Shown in pieces: positions 25,374 to 34,917 of a stretch of DNA of 64,000 nt; within the stretch, counting starts at the first letter, position 1; each line of letters starts with the position of its first letter. The position numbers and the translations under genes are program-made. The stretch is from a beta proteobacterium AAP65. GTDB lineage: Bacteria > Pseudomonadota > Gammaproteobacteria > Burkholderiales > Burkholderiaceae_C. The notes beneath the pieces were generated by a model that made no database searches, was not told the origin of the DNA, and saw only the letters and a list, made by a program, of their open reading frames with translations. The stretch is from positions 277,869 through 341,868 of the forward strand of contig LJHW01000004.1 of NCBI GenBank assembly GCA_001295865.1, read 5' to 3'.

Positions 25374-27160
25374 GCGGAGGCCAGGTCTTCAAGCAGGTTC
25401 TGGAAGGCCAGCGCGCACAGTTCGGCGTCGTCGGCGGTGATGGTTTCCAGCGGGTTGTGGCTGATGCCCGCGTTACCGCCGCGCAAAAAGAGCATGGCCT
25501 GCGGCATCAGCTCGTGCAGCTTCATCGCGTCGTGCCCGGCGCCGCTGGGCAGGCGGTAGACCGGCAGGCCCAGGCGGGCCACCGCGCGCTCCCAGCGCTG
25601 CTGCCAGGCGGGGTCACTCGGCGCGGCGTTGGCCGCGAGCGTGGGCACCACGCTGTGCGTGAGGCCGCGGCGTTCGCAAACGCGCTGCAGCTCGGCCAGC
25701 ACGTCGGCACCCAAAGCGTCGCGCGCGGCGTTGGTGGTGGCGCGCAGGTCCAGGCTGAAGTGGCAGGCGCCGGGCACGACGTTGATGGAGCCGTTGGGCA
25801 CGTTCAGCATGCCCACGGTGCCCACCACATCCGGCACCGACGCCGCCCGCTTCTCGACGAACAGCACCAGCTCCGCCACGGCGCAGGCAGCGTCGCGCCG
25901 GCGGTCCATGGGCGTGGTGCCGGCATGGCTCGCCACGCCCTGCACGGTGCACTGGTAACGCAGGCTGCCGTTGATGGAGGTGACGACACCCAGGGGCAGG
26001 TCCAGCTCGTTGAGCACCGGGCCCTGCTCGATGTGCACTTCGACGAAGCCCAGGTACTGCGCCGGGTCGCGCTGCAGGGCCGTGATGCTCTCCAGCGTGC
26101 CCGGCAGGCCCGCGGCCTGCATGGCCTGCTGCATCGTGATGCCCTCGGCATCGGCCTGCGCCAGCCAGGCCGGTACGAAGCTGCCGGTGAGCGCGCCGCT
26201 GCCGAGAAAGGTGGCCGGGTAGCGCTGGCCCTCTTCTTCCGAGAACGCCACCACTTCGATGCCGAAAGGCAGGCGGCGCCCCTGGGCATGCAGTTCACGC
26301 ACCAGCGCCATCGGCACCAGGATGCCCAGGCGGCCGTCGTACTTGCCGCCGTTGCGCACGGTATCGAAATGGCTGCCGGTCAGCAAACGCCGCGCACCCG
26401 GCTGCTGGCCTTCGTACACGCCCACCACGTTGCCCACGGCGTCGATGTGCACGCGGTCGAAACCGGCTTCCTTCATCCACCACTGCAGCCGCTGGGCCAC
26501 CGCGCGGTGGGCCTCGGTGAGGTAGGTCACGGTGAGCTGGCCCTGCTCCTTGAAGCCGGGGTCGCTGTGCGTGGCCAGCTCTTCGGCCCAGTCCCACAGG
26601 CGCTGGCCCAGCACCGGCACGTGCCCGAAACGGTCGTTGAGGCGGATCTCGGCGATGCGGTGGATGTGGCGCAGGCACTCCGCGAACTCGAAGTCGCGGT
26701 GGCCGGCCAGGCGGCGCTGGAAGGCCGCGATGATCTCGGCGCGCGTGAGGCCCAACCCGCGCGGGCCGCGCACCGCCAGGATGAAAGGCCAGCCGAACTT
26801 GGCCTTGTAGTCGGCATTCAGCTGCTGCAGACGCGCGAACTCTTCCGGACTGCAGGCCGTGAGGCCCGCCTTGCTCTGCTCGTTCGTGCTTTCGGCCGTC
26901 AGCTCACCGGCGATGGCGGCCTTGCCGGCCAGCTCGGGGTGGGCACAGATCAGCGCCAGCTGCTGCGCACGCGGCGCCTGCCGCACGGCCTGGGCCAGCG
27001 AGTGTTTCAGCGCCGCGAGCGTGGCAAAACCCGCGGCCGGGCGTTGCGCGTGCGCGGCCTCGGCCACCCAGGGCGAATGTTCGTAGGTGCCGGCCAGCAG
27101 CGCGACGAAATCGTCGCGACTCGCGGCGTTCAAGAGGTCCAGCGTCAACGGGGTGCTCAT
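25370..27160 (-). CDS. Bifunctional OHCU decarboxylase / allantoate amidohydrolase fusion
   Basis: This is a 596-residue fusion of two purine-catabolism enzymes. Residues 1 to about 175 form OHCU decarboxylase (UraD), with the catalytic-His motif ICAHPELAGK (His74), STNEQSKAGL, and FGWPFILAVRG. It makes S-allantoin from OHCU. Residues about 180-596 form a Zn amidohydrolase of the allantoate amidohydrolase/carbamoylase family: GSHFDTVRNGGKYDG (His264, Asp275 as metal ligands), AFSEEEGQRYPATFLGSGALTG (Glu309/310), HIEQGPVLN, and the terminal GAGHDAMKLHELMPQAMLF. It would release ammonia and CO2 from allantoate. puuE is 10 bp upstream, so the fusion carries the steps just before and after PuuE. 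Confidence 0.9.
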   Translation of the reverse strand: MSTPLTLDLLNAASRDDFVALLAGTYEHSPWVAEAAHAQRPAAGFATLAALKHSLAQAVRQAPRAQQLALICAHPELAGKAAIAGELTAESTNEQSKAGLTACSPEEFARLQQLNADYKAKFGWPFILAVRGPRGLGLTRAEIIAAFQRRLAGHRDFEFAECLRHIHRIAEIRLNDRFGHVPVLGQRLWDWAEELATHSDPGFKEQGQLTVTYLTEAHRAVAQRLQWWMKEAGFDRVHIDAVGNVVGVYEGQQPGARRLLTGSHFDTVRNGGKYDGRLGILVPMALVRELHAQGRRLPFGIEVVAFSEEEGQRYPATFLGSGALTGSFVPAWLAQADAEGITMQQAMQAAGLPGTLESITALQRDPAQYLGFVEVHIEQGPVLNELDLPLGVVTSINGSLRYQCTVQGVASHAGTTPMDRRRDAACAVAELVLFVEKRAASVPDVVGTVGMLNVPNGSINVVPGACHFSLDLRATTNAARDALGADVLAELQRVCERRGLTHSVVPTLAANAAPSDPAWQQRWERAVARLGLPVYRLPSGAGHDAMKLHELMPQAMLFLRGGNAGISHNPLETITADDAELCALAFQNLLEDLASA

Positions 27161-27170
27161 CTCGGCAGGC

Positions 27171-28181
27171 TCATTCCCAAACGAAGGCCGTGGCAGGGTC
27201 GAAAGGATGCGTGGCCTTCCAATGGCGCGCGATGTCGATGCGGCGCGCCACCCACACGTGTTCGTGGGCCTGCACGTGGTCGAGAAAACGCTGGAAGGCG
27301 CGCAAACGCCCGGGCCGGCCCAGCAGCCGGCAATGCAGGCCGATGCTCATCATCGCCGGGCCGCCCTGGCCGTCGGCCGGGTCGCGTGCGCCTTCGGCAT
27401 AGAGCACATCGAAGCTGTCGCGCAGGTACTGGAAGAACTCGTCGCCGTGGCTGTAGCCCTGGGGCAGCGCGAAGCGCATGTCGTTGGCGTCCAGCGTGTA
27501 GGGCACCACCAGGTGTGGCGCCAGCGTGCCGTCGCTCTTGCGCACTTGCAGCCAGAAGGGCAGGTCGTCGGCGTAGCAATCGCTGTCGTACTCGAAACCG
27601 CCGGCCTCCACCACCAGGCGGCGCGTGTTGGGGCTGTCGCGGCCGGTGTACCAGCCGGTGCAGGGCTGGCCCGTCACGGCTTCCACCGCCGCGCGGCCGA
27701 GGCGCAGGTGCTCACGCTCGGTGGCCTCGTCGACGTTCTGGTAATGCACCCAGCGCCAGCCGTGGCAAGCGATCTCGTGGCCCAGCTCCACGAAGGCGGC
27801 GGCCACCTCGGGGCAGCGCTGCAGCGCCATGCCGACGCCGAAGACGGTCAGCGGCAGACCGCGGGCCTCGAACTCGCGCAGCAGCCGCCACACGCCCACG
27901 CGGCTGCCGTACTCGTAGATGCCTTCCATGCTGAGGTGGCGCGCCGGGAAGGCCGGCGGGTTGAACATCTCGCTCAAGAACTGCTCGCTGCCGGCATCGC
28001 CGTGCAGCACGCTGTTCTCGCCGCCCTCTTCATAGTTCAGCACGAACTGCAGGGCCACGCGGGCGCCACCGGGCCAGTGCGGGTGGGGCGGGCAGCGGCC
28101 GTACCCGCACAAGTCGCGCGGGTAGCGGCTCTCACCGCGCAGCTCGTGCGGGTAGCGTTCAGCGGGCAAGGGAGCGTTCAT
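27171..28181 (-). CDS. puuE: Allantoinase PuuE (polysaccharide-deacetylase fold)
   Basis: This 336-residue enzyme opens (S)-allantoin to allantoate. It is the metal-independent cofactor-type allantoinase related to polysaccharide deacetylases, not the AllB type. Markers are YPRDLCGYGRCPPHPHWPGGARVALQFVLNYEEGGENS, SEMFNPPAFPARHLSMEGIYEYGSR, HEIACHGWRWVHYQ, GWYTGRDSPNTRRLV, and YDSDCYADDLPFW. The operon order is puuE, uraD-allC fusion, M20 hydrolase. hiuH starts divergently 76 bp away, so regulators of urate use probably act in that gap. Confidence 0.95.
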   Translation of the reverse strand: MNAPLPAERYPHELRGESRYPRDLCGYGRCPPHPHWPGGARVALQFVLNYEEGGENSVLHGDAGSEQFLSEMFNPPAFPARHLSMEGIYEYGSRVGVWRLLREFEARGLPLTVFGVGMALQRCPEVAAAFVELGHEIACHGWRWVHYQNVDEATEREHLRLGRAAVEAVTGQPCTGWYTGRDSPNTRRLVVEAGGFEYDSDCYADDLPFWLQVRKSDGTLAPHLVVPYTLDANDMRFALPQGYSHGDEFFQYLRDSFDVLYAEGARDPADGQGGPAMMSIGLHCRLLGRPGRLRAFQRFLDHVQAHEHVWVARRIDIARHWKATHPFDPATAFVWE

Positions 28182-28257
28182 CGCAGGCTTGGCAGTGTTC
28201 TTGCGTGGTGGCCGAGAATAGCTCGCACACCCCGCACACGTTTTTCATCAGCAAGCC

Positions 28258-28611
28258 ATGGGCCACCTCAGCACCCACGTTCTCGACACCGCCCACGGCT
28301 GCCCGGCCGCCGGCATGGCCGTCACCCTGCAGCGCGTCGAAGAAGCCGGGCCGGTGACGCTGAAGCAGCTCACGCTCAACACCGACGGCCGCGCCGACGG
28401 CCCGCTGCTGAAAGCCGAGGAGATGGCTGCCGGCCACTACCGCCTGCTCTTCGCCGTGGCGCCCTACTTCCGTGCACGCGGCGTGGTGTTGCCCGAGCCG
28501 CCGTTCATCGATGTGGTGCAGCTCGACTTCGGCATCGCCGATGCCGCCGGGCACTACCACGTGCCCTTGCTGTGCAGCCCCTGGAGCTACAGCACCTACC
28601 GCGGTTCCTGA
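28258..28611 (+). CDS. hiuH: 5-hydroxyisourate hydrolase (transthyretin-like)
   Basis: This 117-residue enzyme hydrolyses 5-hydroxyisourate, the product of urate oxidation, to OHCU. The HIUase signatures are the N-terminal [16 protein letters not shown], the middle [12 protein letters not shown] with its active-site Arg, and [19 protein letters not shown], which ends in the diagnostic C-terminal YRGS. No signal peptide is present, so it is cytoplasmic. puuD follows 17 bp downstream, so the first two steps of urate breakdown are co-transcribed. Confidence 0.96.
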   Translation: MGHLSTHVLDTAHGCPAAGMAVTLQRVEEAGPVTLKQLTLNTDGRADGPLLKAEEMAAGHYRLLFAVAPYFRARGVVLPEPPFIDVVQLDFGIADAAGHYHVPLLCSPWSYSTYRGS

Positions 28612-28628
28612 GCCGAGCGGCCTGCCTG

Positions 28629-29837
28629 ATGGACCTGAACTACCTGCTCGACTGGGCCAACCTGCTGCTGCGCTGGGCCCACGTCATCGTGGCCATCGCG
28701 TGGATCGGTTCTTCGTTCTACTTCGTCTTCCTCGACAACAGCCTCACGCCGCCCACCGACCCCAAGCTCAAAGAGCAAGGCGTGGGCGGCGAACTCTGGG
28801 CCGTGCACGGCGGGGGCTTCTACAACCCGCAGAAGTACCTGGTGGCGCCCAAGACGCTGCCCGAGCACCTGCACTGGTTCTTCTGGGAGAGCTATTCCAC
28901 CTGGCTGACGGGCTTTGCGCTCTTCACGGTGATGTACCTCTTCAACGCCAGCACCTTCCTCATCGACGCGCGGGTGCACGCCTGGCCCGCCCCGTGGATG
29001 GCGGTGGCCGCGGCACTGGCCTTCCTGGTGCTGTTCTGGGTGTTCTACGACCGCATCTGCCGCTGGTTCGGCGAGAAGAATGGTGCTGTCGGGGGCGACC
29101 TGCGCGTGGGCGTGCTCGTGCTGCTCTACGTGGTGCTCGCCTCGTGGCTGGCCTGCCAGCTCTTCGCCGGCCGCGCCGCTTTCCTGCTGGTGGGCGCGAT
29201 GCTGGCCACGGCAATGAGCGCCAACGTCTTCTTCTGGATCATTCCCGGCCAGCGCAAGGTGATTGCGCAGATGAAGGCCGGCCTGCCGGTGGAAGCCATC
29301 CACGGCCAGCGCGCCAAGCAGCGCAGCGTGCACAACACCTACTTCACGCTGCCGGTGCTGGTGGCCATGCTCAGCAATCACTACGGCTGGCTCTACCAGG
29401 GCGCGCACAACTGGGCGGTGCTCGTGCTGCTGATGCTGGCCGGCGCGCTCATCCGCCACAGCTTCGTGGTGCGGCACAAGGCCTTGGTGCTCGGCAAGCG
29501 CGTGCCTTGGGAGTACGCCGTCGGCGGCACCACGCTGCTGCTGGCGTTGGCAGTGTGGCTGGCGCCCAAGCCCGCTGCGCCTGTGGCGGCCAGCGCCGCG
29601 CCCGTGACGCTGGCCCAGGCCCACGCTGTGGTGCAGGCGCGCTGCGTGATGTGCCACAACGACCAGGTGCGGCAGAAAAACGTGGCGCTGCACACGCCCG
29701 AGTTGCTGCAGCAGCAGGCCCAGGCCGTTTACCAGCAGACCGTGGTGCTGAAGCTCATGCCGATGAACAACGCCACCGGCATCACCGACGAAGAACGCGC
29801 GCTGCTGGCGCGCTGGGTGCAGGCCGGCGCGAAGTAG
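28629..29837 (+). CDS. puuD: Urate hydroxylase PuuD, membrane protein with cytochrome c domain
   Basis: This is a 402-residue inner-membrane urate oxidase, unrelated to soluble uricase. It has about eight hydrophobic helices, beginning WANLLLRWAHVIVAIAWIGSSFYFVFLDN, with conserved HGGGFYNPQKYLVAPKTLPEHLHWFFWESYSTW and VFFWIIPGQRKVI. A C-terminal c-type cytochrome domain follows, with one heme site CVMCHN near residue 340 and Met ligands possible in LKLMPMNNATG. Electrons from urate are thus passed through heme c to the respiratory chain, which releases no H2O2. It is paired with hiuH. Confidence 0.95.
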   Translation: MDLNYLLDWANLLLRWAHVIVAIAWIGSSFYFVFLDNSLTPPTDPKLKEQGVGGELWAVHGGGFYNPQKYLVAPKTLPEHLHWFFWESYSTWLTGFALFTVMYLFNASTFLIDARVHAWPAPWMAVAAALAFLVLFWVFYDRICRWFGEKNGAVGGDLRVGVLVLLYVVLASWLACQLFAGRAAFLLVGAMLATAMSANVFFWIIPGQRKVIAQMKAGLPVEAIHGQRAKQRSVHNTYFTLPVLVAMLSNHYGWLYQGAHNWAVLVLLMLAGALIRHSFVVRHKALVLGKRVPWEYAVGGTTLLLALAVWLAPKPAAPVAASAAPVTLAQAHAVVQARCVMCHNDQVRQKNVALHTPELLQQQAQAVYQQTVVLKLMPMNNATGITDEERALLARWVQAGAK

Positions 29838-29925
29838 ACGCAGGCCGCAGAGTAGGCGCACCGCGGCGCCGGAAAACCGCAGCCCGTTAGCCTTGCGGCC
29901 CCGCACAGCTTTGCACGGAGCCCGC

Positions 29926-30144
29926 ATGCCCACCGTCCACGTCCAGCTTTTCAAGGGCCGAACGGCCGACCAGAAACGCGCCGCCGCGGTGGCCATCACC
30001 GAAGCCGTGGTGAAGACCCTGGGCGGCAACGCCGACACCGTGGACGTGATCTTCCACGACATCGAACGGCACGACTGGGCCACCGGCGGCGTGCTCTGGA
30101 GCGACAAGGCGCCCGCGCCGCCCCAGTCGCCGAACGCGCCATGA
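29926..30144 (+). CDS. 4-oxalocrotonate tautomerase family protein
   Basis: This is a 72-residue protein that begins MPTVHVQLFKGRTADQKRAAAVAITEAVV. Pro2, exposed as the N-terminus after Met removal, is the catalytic base of the tautomerase superfamily. The length fits the 4-OT class, which works as a hexamer. The segment TVDVIFHDIERHDWATGGVLWSD matches the family's second half. The natural substrate is unknown. The stop overlaps the start of the SUMF1-like gene as ATGA, so the two are translated together. Confidence 0.88.
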   Translation: MPTVHVQLFKGRTADQKRAAAVAITEAVVKTLGGNADTVDVIFHDIERHDWATGGVLWSDKAPAPPQSPNAP

Positions 30145-30920
30145 GGCGCAGGCTGATCGCGCTGGCCGCGCTGCTGGGGGCCATCGGCGCCGAAGCCAAA
30201 ACCGCCAATCCCGCCGGCCTGGACTGGGTGCGCATCGGCAGCGGCCCTGGCAGCTTCGAGATCGCCCGCACCGAAACCACGGTCGGCCAGTTCCGCCGCT
30301 TCGTGCAGGCCACGAACACGCGCACGCTGGCCGAAGAACGGGGCGGTGGCCAGGTCTACGAACTCGGCTGGACCGACCGCCCCGGCTGGACCTGGGCCCG
30401 GCCCTTCGGCCGGCCGGGTGTCGACAACGAGCCGGCCGTGCACCTCACCTTCGACGAAGCCCGCAACTTCTGCCGCTGGGCCGGCGGCGCGCTGCCCACC
30501 GACGCGCAATGGACCCGCGCCGCCTATCTGGAGCAGCGCAGCACCCCGCCCGCGCCCTTCAGCACCGGCCGCCGCTACCCGCTGCCCACCGGCGAAAGCG
30601 CCGAAGGCGCGCAGTGCCTGGACGACTGCGGCCGCGCCGCCCGCCAGCGCGGCCACCGCCAGGGCGCACGCCTGATGCGCGGCCACGGCCACGCGCTGGT
30701 GGCCAGCACGCCCGCAGGCGTGAACGGCCTCTTCGAGATGGGCGGCAACGCCTGGGAATGGGTGGACGACCCGGCCGGCGCGCCTGCGAACGCCGAGCGC
30801 CGCACCCGGGGCGGCTCGTGGTGGTACGGCACGGCGCAGATGCGCGAAGACCACGCGCAATTCAAGGCGCCCGACACCACGGTGGTCTACATCGGCTTCC
30901 GCTGCGCGCGCGGGGGTTGA
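30141..30920 (+). CDS. SUMF1/EgtB/PvdO-family protein, exported
   Basis: This 259-residue protein has a short signal peptide (LIALAALLGAIGAEA) and one formylglycine-generating-enzyme-like domain: FEIARTETTVGQFRRFV, PAVHLTFDEARNFCRWAGGALPTDAQWTRAA, GVNGLFEMGGNAWEWVDD, TRGGSWWYG and VYIGFRCARGG. The fold is clear. In true formylglycine-generating enzymes a catalytic Cys pair lies near the RGGS block. Here RGGSWWYG has no Cys, and only the final FRCAR carries one, so activation of sulfatases is doubtful. No sulfatase gene is nearby. It is coupled to the tautomerase gene. Confidence 0.82.
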   Translation: MRRRLIALAALLGAIGAEAKTANPAGLDWVRIGSGPGSFEIARTETTVGQFRRFVQATNTRTLAEERGGGQVYELGWTDRPGWTWARPFGRPGVDNEPAVHLTFDEARNFCRWAGGALPTDAQWTRAAYLEQRSTPPAPFSTGRRYPLPTGESAEGAQCLDDCGRAARQRGHRQGARLMRGHGHALVASTPAGVNGLFEMGGNAWEWVDDPAGAPANAERRTRGGSWWYGTAQMREDHAQFKAPDTTVVYIGFRCARGG

Positions 30921-31022
30921 ACCTCAGGCGGCCGAGCCCGCCCTGCCGCAAAATGGACCGGAACCTGCACTGCGCCCCGGGCCTCCGTCCTGGGGCGTGA
31001 CAACACCGCCCCAAGGAGACCT

Positions 31023-32660
31023 ATGAACGGCCAGATGATGCAGCAGCCGCTGCTGATCTCTTCCCTGCTCGTGCACGCCGAACGCCACCATGGCGAACAG
31101 GAAGTTGTCACCCGCCGCGTCGAGGGTGACATCCACCGCGAGACCTACCGCGAGCTGGCCGCCCGCGCCCGCCGCATGGCCAAGGCCCTGGCCGCCTTGG
31201 GCGTGCGCCACAGCGACCGCGTGGCCACGCTGGCCTGGAACACCTACCGCCACATGGAGCTGTACTACGCCGTCAGCGGCAGCGGCGCCGTGCTGCACAC
31301 GCTGAACCCGCGCCTGCACCCCGACCAGGTGGTCTACATCGCCGACCACGCCGAAGACCAGGTGCTGTTCTTCGACCTCACCTTCCTGCCCCTCGTGCAG
31401 GCCGTGGCCGCGCGCTGCAAGACCGTGAAGCACTGGGTGCTGATGAGCGACCGCGCGCACATGCCCACCGGCGACGCGGCGGCCAAGATCCCCGGCCTGC
31501 TGTGTTTTGAGGAGCTGATCGAAGGCCAGGACGACCGCTACGAGTGGCCCAGCTTCGACGAGAACCACGCCAGCTCGCTGTGCTACACCAGCGGCACCAC
31601 CGGCAACCCCAAGGGCGTGCTCTACAGCCACCGCAGCACGGTGCTGCACACCTTCGCCATCAGCATGCCCGACGCCCTGAGCGTCAGCGCCAACGACAGC
31701 ATCCTGCCCGTGGTGCCGATGTTCCACGTCAACGCCTGGGGCCTGCCGTACGCGGGCTGCATGAACGGCGCCAAGCTCGTGTTCCCCGGCGCCGGGCTGG
31801 ACGGCAAGAGCCTGTACGAGTTGTTCGAGGCCGAGAAGGTCACCGTCTCGGCCGGCGTGCCCACCGTGTGGCAGGGACTGCTGGCTTACGTCGAGGCCAA
31901 CGGCCTGAAGTTCAGCACCATGCGCCGCACCGTCATCGGCGGCTCGGCCTGCCCGCCGGCCATGCTGCGCAAGTTCGGCGACGACTACGACGTGCGCGTG
32001 CTGCACGCCTGGGGCATGACGGAAATGAGCCCGGTCGGCACGGTGGCCGCGTTCAAGCCGCGCCACATGGGGCTGAGCAAGGAAGAGCAGTACGGCGTGA
32101 TGTCCAAGCAGGGCCGCGCGGTGTATGGCGTCGATCTGAAGATCGTCGGCGAAAACGGTGAAGAGCTGCCCTGGGGCACCGAGACCTCGGGCGACGTGCT
32201 CGTCAAGGGCCCGTGGATCGTCAGCCAGTACTTCAAGGGCGAAGGCGGCGACCCGCTGGTGGACGGCTGGTTCCCCACCGGCGACGTGGCCCGCATGGAC
32301 GCCGACGGCTACATGCAGATCACCGACCGCAGCAAGGACGTCATCAAGAGCGGCGGCGAGTGGATCGGCAGCATCGACCTGGAAAACATCGCCATGGCCC
32401 ACCCCGCCGTCGCCATGGCCGCCTGCATCGCCGCGGCGCACCCGAAGTGGGACGAACGCCCGCTGCTGGTGGTGATGAAAAAGCCGGGCGCCGAAGTCAC
32501 GCGTGAGCAGCTCATCGGCTTCTTCGAAGGCAAGATCGCCAAGTGGTGGACGCCCGACGACGTGGTTTTCGTCGACGCCATTCCGCTCGGCGCCACCGGC
32601 AAGATGCAGAAGAACAAGCTGCGCGAGCTCTTCAAGGACCACGTGCTGCCCACGGCCTGA
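31023..32660 (+). CDS. Fatty-acid (medium/long-chain) acyl-CoA ligase
   Basis: This is a 545-residue adenylate-forming enzyme that activates a carboxylic acid to its CoA thioester. The AMP-binding P-loop is [19 protein letters not shown]. Further motifs are [20 protein letters not shown], the YGxTE-equivalent [43 protein letters not shown], and the C-terminal catalytic lysine in [13 protein letters not shown]. It most resembles AlkK/FadD3-like medium- to long-chain ligases; chain length is not readable. It has its own start after a 100-bp gap, with AAGGAG a few bases before the ATG. Confidence 0.9.
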   Translation: MNGQMMQQPLLISSLLVHAERHHGEQEVVTRRVEGDIHRETYRELAARARRMAKALAALGVRHSDRVATLAWNTYRHMELYYAVSGSGAVLHTLNPRLHPDQVVYIADHAEDQVLFFDLTFLPLVQAVAARCKTVKHWVLMSDRAHMPTGDAAAKIPGLLCFEELIEGQDDRYEWPSFDENHASSLCYTSGTTGNPKGVLYSHRSTVLHTFAISMPDALSVSANDSILPVVPMFHVNAWGLPYAGCMNGAKLVFPGAGLDGKSLYELFEAEKVTVSAGVPTVWQGLLAYVEANGLKFSTMRRTVIGGSACPPAMLRKFGDDYDVRVLHAWGMTEMSPVGTVAAFKPRHMGLSKEEQYGVMSKQGRAVYGVDLKIVGENGEELPWGTETSGDVLVKGPWIVSQYFKGEGGDPLVDGWFPTGDVARMDADGYMQITDRSKDVIKSGGEWIGSIDLENIAMAHPAVAMAACIAAAHPKWDERPLLVVMKKPGAEVTREQLIGFFEGKIAKWWTPDDVVFVDAIPLGATGKMQKNKLRELFKDHVLPTA

Positions 32661-32733
32661 GGCCGCAGAGACCGCGCTGCCGCTGCAAGGCCGCGGCGTA
32701 GCATCGGCCGCCTCTGACCCTGGAGGTTCGCCG

Positions 32734-34917
32734 ATGCGACTCACCCTCACCCTGCTGGCCACCGCCCTGGTGGCCGCAGCCGCAGCCACGCCCGCGCTGG
32801 CGGCCCCGCCCGTGGCCGAGATCAAGAACGTGCCCTCGGTGCACCACGGTGTCACCGTGCCCGACCCCTACCGCTGGATGGAAGAGGTCAAGAGCGCGCC
32901 GGCCCAGGCCTGGTTCCAGGGCCAGGGCGCGGAAGCCCGCTCGGTGCTCGACCGCATCGACGGCCGCGAGGCCATCGCCCAGCGCCTGGCCGAGCTGGCC
33001 GACGCACAGGGCGACGCCGTGCGCAGCGTGATGCGCCTGCCCGGCGAGCGCTACTACTACCTCAAGCGCAAGGTCGGCGAGAAGCAGTTCAAGCTGGTGA
33101 TGCGCCAGGGCCTGCAGGGCGCCGAGAAGCTGCTGGTCGACCCCGAAGAGGCCACGCGCCGCGACGGCGTGCCGCATGCCATCAACTACTTCAAGCCCGC
33201 GTGGGACGGCCAACACGTGGCCTATGGCATGTCGGCCGGCGGCTCGGAAGACGCCTCGCTGTACGTGCTGCACATCGCCAGCGGCAAAACCGTGGGCTGG
33301 CCCGCGCCGCGTGTGTACGACGCCGGCGTGAACTGGCTGCCCGACAGCCGCGCCCTCACGTACACGCAGACGCGCCTGATGAAACCCGGCCAGCCCTTGG
33401 TGGAAACCTACATGGACGCGCAGGTGATGCTGCAGCGCCTGGGTGGCGCGCCGAAACCGGTGTTCGGCCCCACGGTCACGCGCGGCCTCGGCCTGGTGCG
33501 GCTGGACGTGGGCCAGCTCTACACCGTGCCCGGCAGCCCCTGGGTGGTGGCACGCACCACCGACACCACGGTGCCCGAAGGCAAGCTGTTCGCCGGCCGC
33601 CTGGCCGACCTGGGCACGCCCCAGATGCGCTGGCAAGCGCTGGGCAACGAAGCCGACAAGGTGATGGAGGTGGCGCTGCAGGGCGAGCACCTCTACGTGA
33701 TGCTGCAGGCCGGCGCACCGCGCCGCCAAGTGGTGCGTGTGGACCTGCGCCAGCCGGTGCCGCTGCAGCAGGCGCCGGTGGTGGCGGCGCAGCCGAAAGA
33801 AGGCGCGCTGGAAGGTTTCGAGCTCACGCCCACGGCCGTCATCGCGCAGTGGCGCCGCGGCACCTCGGTGCTGCTGCGCCGTTATGCCCCCGGCGACATC
33901 AACGGCGTGGCACTGCCGCTGCCCGGCCCGGGCACGGCCTGGACGGCCGCCGCGCCGGCACAGGATAGCGAGACCCTGCTCTACGCCCACAGCAGCTGGA
34001 CCGAGCCGCTACGCTGGCAGCGCCTGGATACCAGCGACAAGAACGCGCGCAACACCGAGGTCAGCTTCGGCCGGCGCAGCGCGCCGGCGAACCTGCCCGA
34101 GGTGGTGGTGACCGAGGTGCAGGTGCCCAGCCACGACGGCGTGCTGGTGCCCATGACCATCCTGCACAAAAAGGGCCTGCCGCTGGACGGCCGCAACCCC
34201 GTGCTGCTGGACGGCTACGCGAGCTATGGCTACTCCATCTCGGCCGGCTTCAATACCGACAACATGGTGTGGATCGAGCGCGGCGGCGTCATCGCCAAGA
34301 TCAACCCGCGCGGCAGCGGCGTGCACGGCGACGAATGGCACCGCGCCGGCTTCAAGACCACCAAGCCCAACACCTGGAAAGACGGCATTGCCGGCGCCAG
34401 GTACCTCATCGCCCAGGGCTACGGCTCGCCCAAGACCCTGGGCATCATGGGCACCAGCGCCGGCGGCATCTTCGTCGGCCGCGCCGTGACCGAGGCGCCC
34501 GAGCTGTTTGCGGCGGCCATCTTCAACGTCGGCATGATGGACACCATCCGCTCGGAAGACAGCGCCAACGGCGTCACCAACATCAGCGAGTTCGGCACCG
34601 TCAAGGACCCGGCCGAGTTCAAGGCACTGATGGCCATGAGCACCTATCACGCCGTGAAAGACGGCCAGGCCTACCCCGGCGTGATGCTGGTGCACGGCAT
34701 GAACGACCCCCGCGTGGACGTGTGGCAAAGCGGCAAGACCGCCGCGCGACTGCAGGCCGCGCAGGCCGGCCTGCCGAACGCGGGCACGACGCTGCTGCGC
34801 CTGGACATGCAGGCCGGCCACGGCATGGGCAGCACGCACACGCAGCGCCAGGCGCTGGCGGCCGACATGCAGAGCTTTCTGCTCTGGCAGATGGGAAAGT
34901 TGGGCCTGAAAGACTGA
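32734..34917 (+). CDS. Prolyl oligopeptidase family serine peptidase (S9A), exported
   Basis: This 727-residue peptidase has a signal peptide (LLATALVAAAAATPALAA). It opens with the prolyl-oligopeptidase-like VHHGVTVPDPYRWMEEV, has a beta-propeller region, and ends in an alpha/beta-hydrolase domain. The nucleophile elbow is LGIMGTSAGGIFVGRAV, the acid is in HGMNDPRVDVW and the catalytic His in QAGHGMG. Propeller blocks GVPHAINYF and MSAGGSEDASLYVL are shared with the gene at 40664-42892, so the two are paralogues. It probably cleaves short peptides in the periplasm. Confidence 0.9.
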   Translation: MRLTLTLLATALVAAAAATPALAAPPVAEIKNVPSVHHGVTVPDPYRWMEEVKSAPAQAWFQGQGAEARSVLDRIDGREAIAQRLAELADAQGDAVRSVMRLPGERYYYLKRKVGEKQFKLVMRQGLQGAEKLLVDPEEATRRDGVPHAINYFKPAWDGQHVAYGMSAGGSEDASLYVLHIASGKTVGWPAPRVYDAGVNWLPDSRALTYTQTRLMKPGQPLVETYMDAQVMLQRLGGAPKPVFGPTVTRGLGLVRLDVGQLYTVPGSPWVVARTTDTTVPEGKLFAGRLADLGTPQMRWQALGNEADKVMEVALQGEHLYVMLQAGAPRRQVVRVDLRQPVPLQQAPVVAAQPKEGALEGFELTPTAVIAQWRRGTSVLLRRYAPGDINGVALPLPGPGTAWTAAAPAQDSETLLYAHSSWTEPLRWQRLDTSDKNARNTEVSFGRRSAPANLPEVVVTEVQVPSHDGVLVPMTILHKKGLPLDGRNPVLLDGYASYGYSISAGFNTDNMVWIERGGVIAKINPRGSGVHGDEWHRAGFKTTKPNTWKDGIAGARYLIAQGYGSPKTLGIMGTSAGGIFVGRAVTEAPELFAAAIFNVGMMDTIRSEDSANGVTNISEFGTVKDPAEFKALMAMSTYHAVKDGQAYPGVMLVHGMNDPRVDVWQSGKTAARLQAAQAGLPNAGTTLLRLDMQAGHGMGSTHTQRQALAADMQSFLLWQMGKLGLKD

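Noticed and set aside
24192..25559. Long open frame on the plus strand opposite the M20 hydrolase
   Set aside because: His/Arg/Gln-rich translation with no motif; it mirrors the true gene codon for codon, as expected from GC-rich third positions.
28596..30860. 754-codon minus-strand frame opposite puuD, tautomerase and SUMF1-like genes
   Set aside because: It spans three good genes on the other strand, has no recognisable domain and is His/Gly/Ala-rich; a shadow frame.
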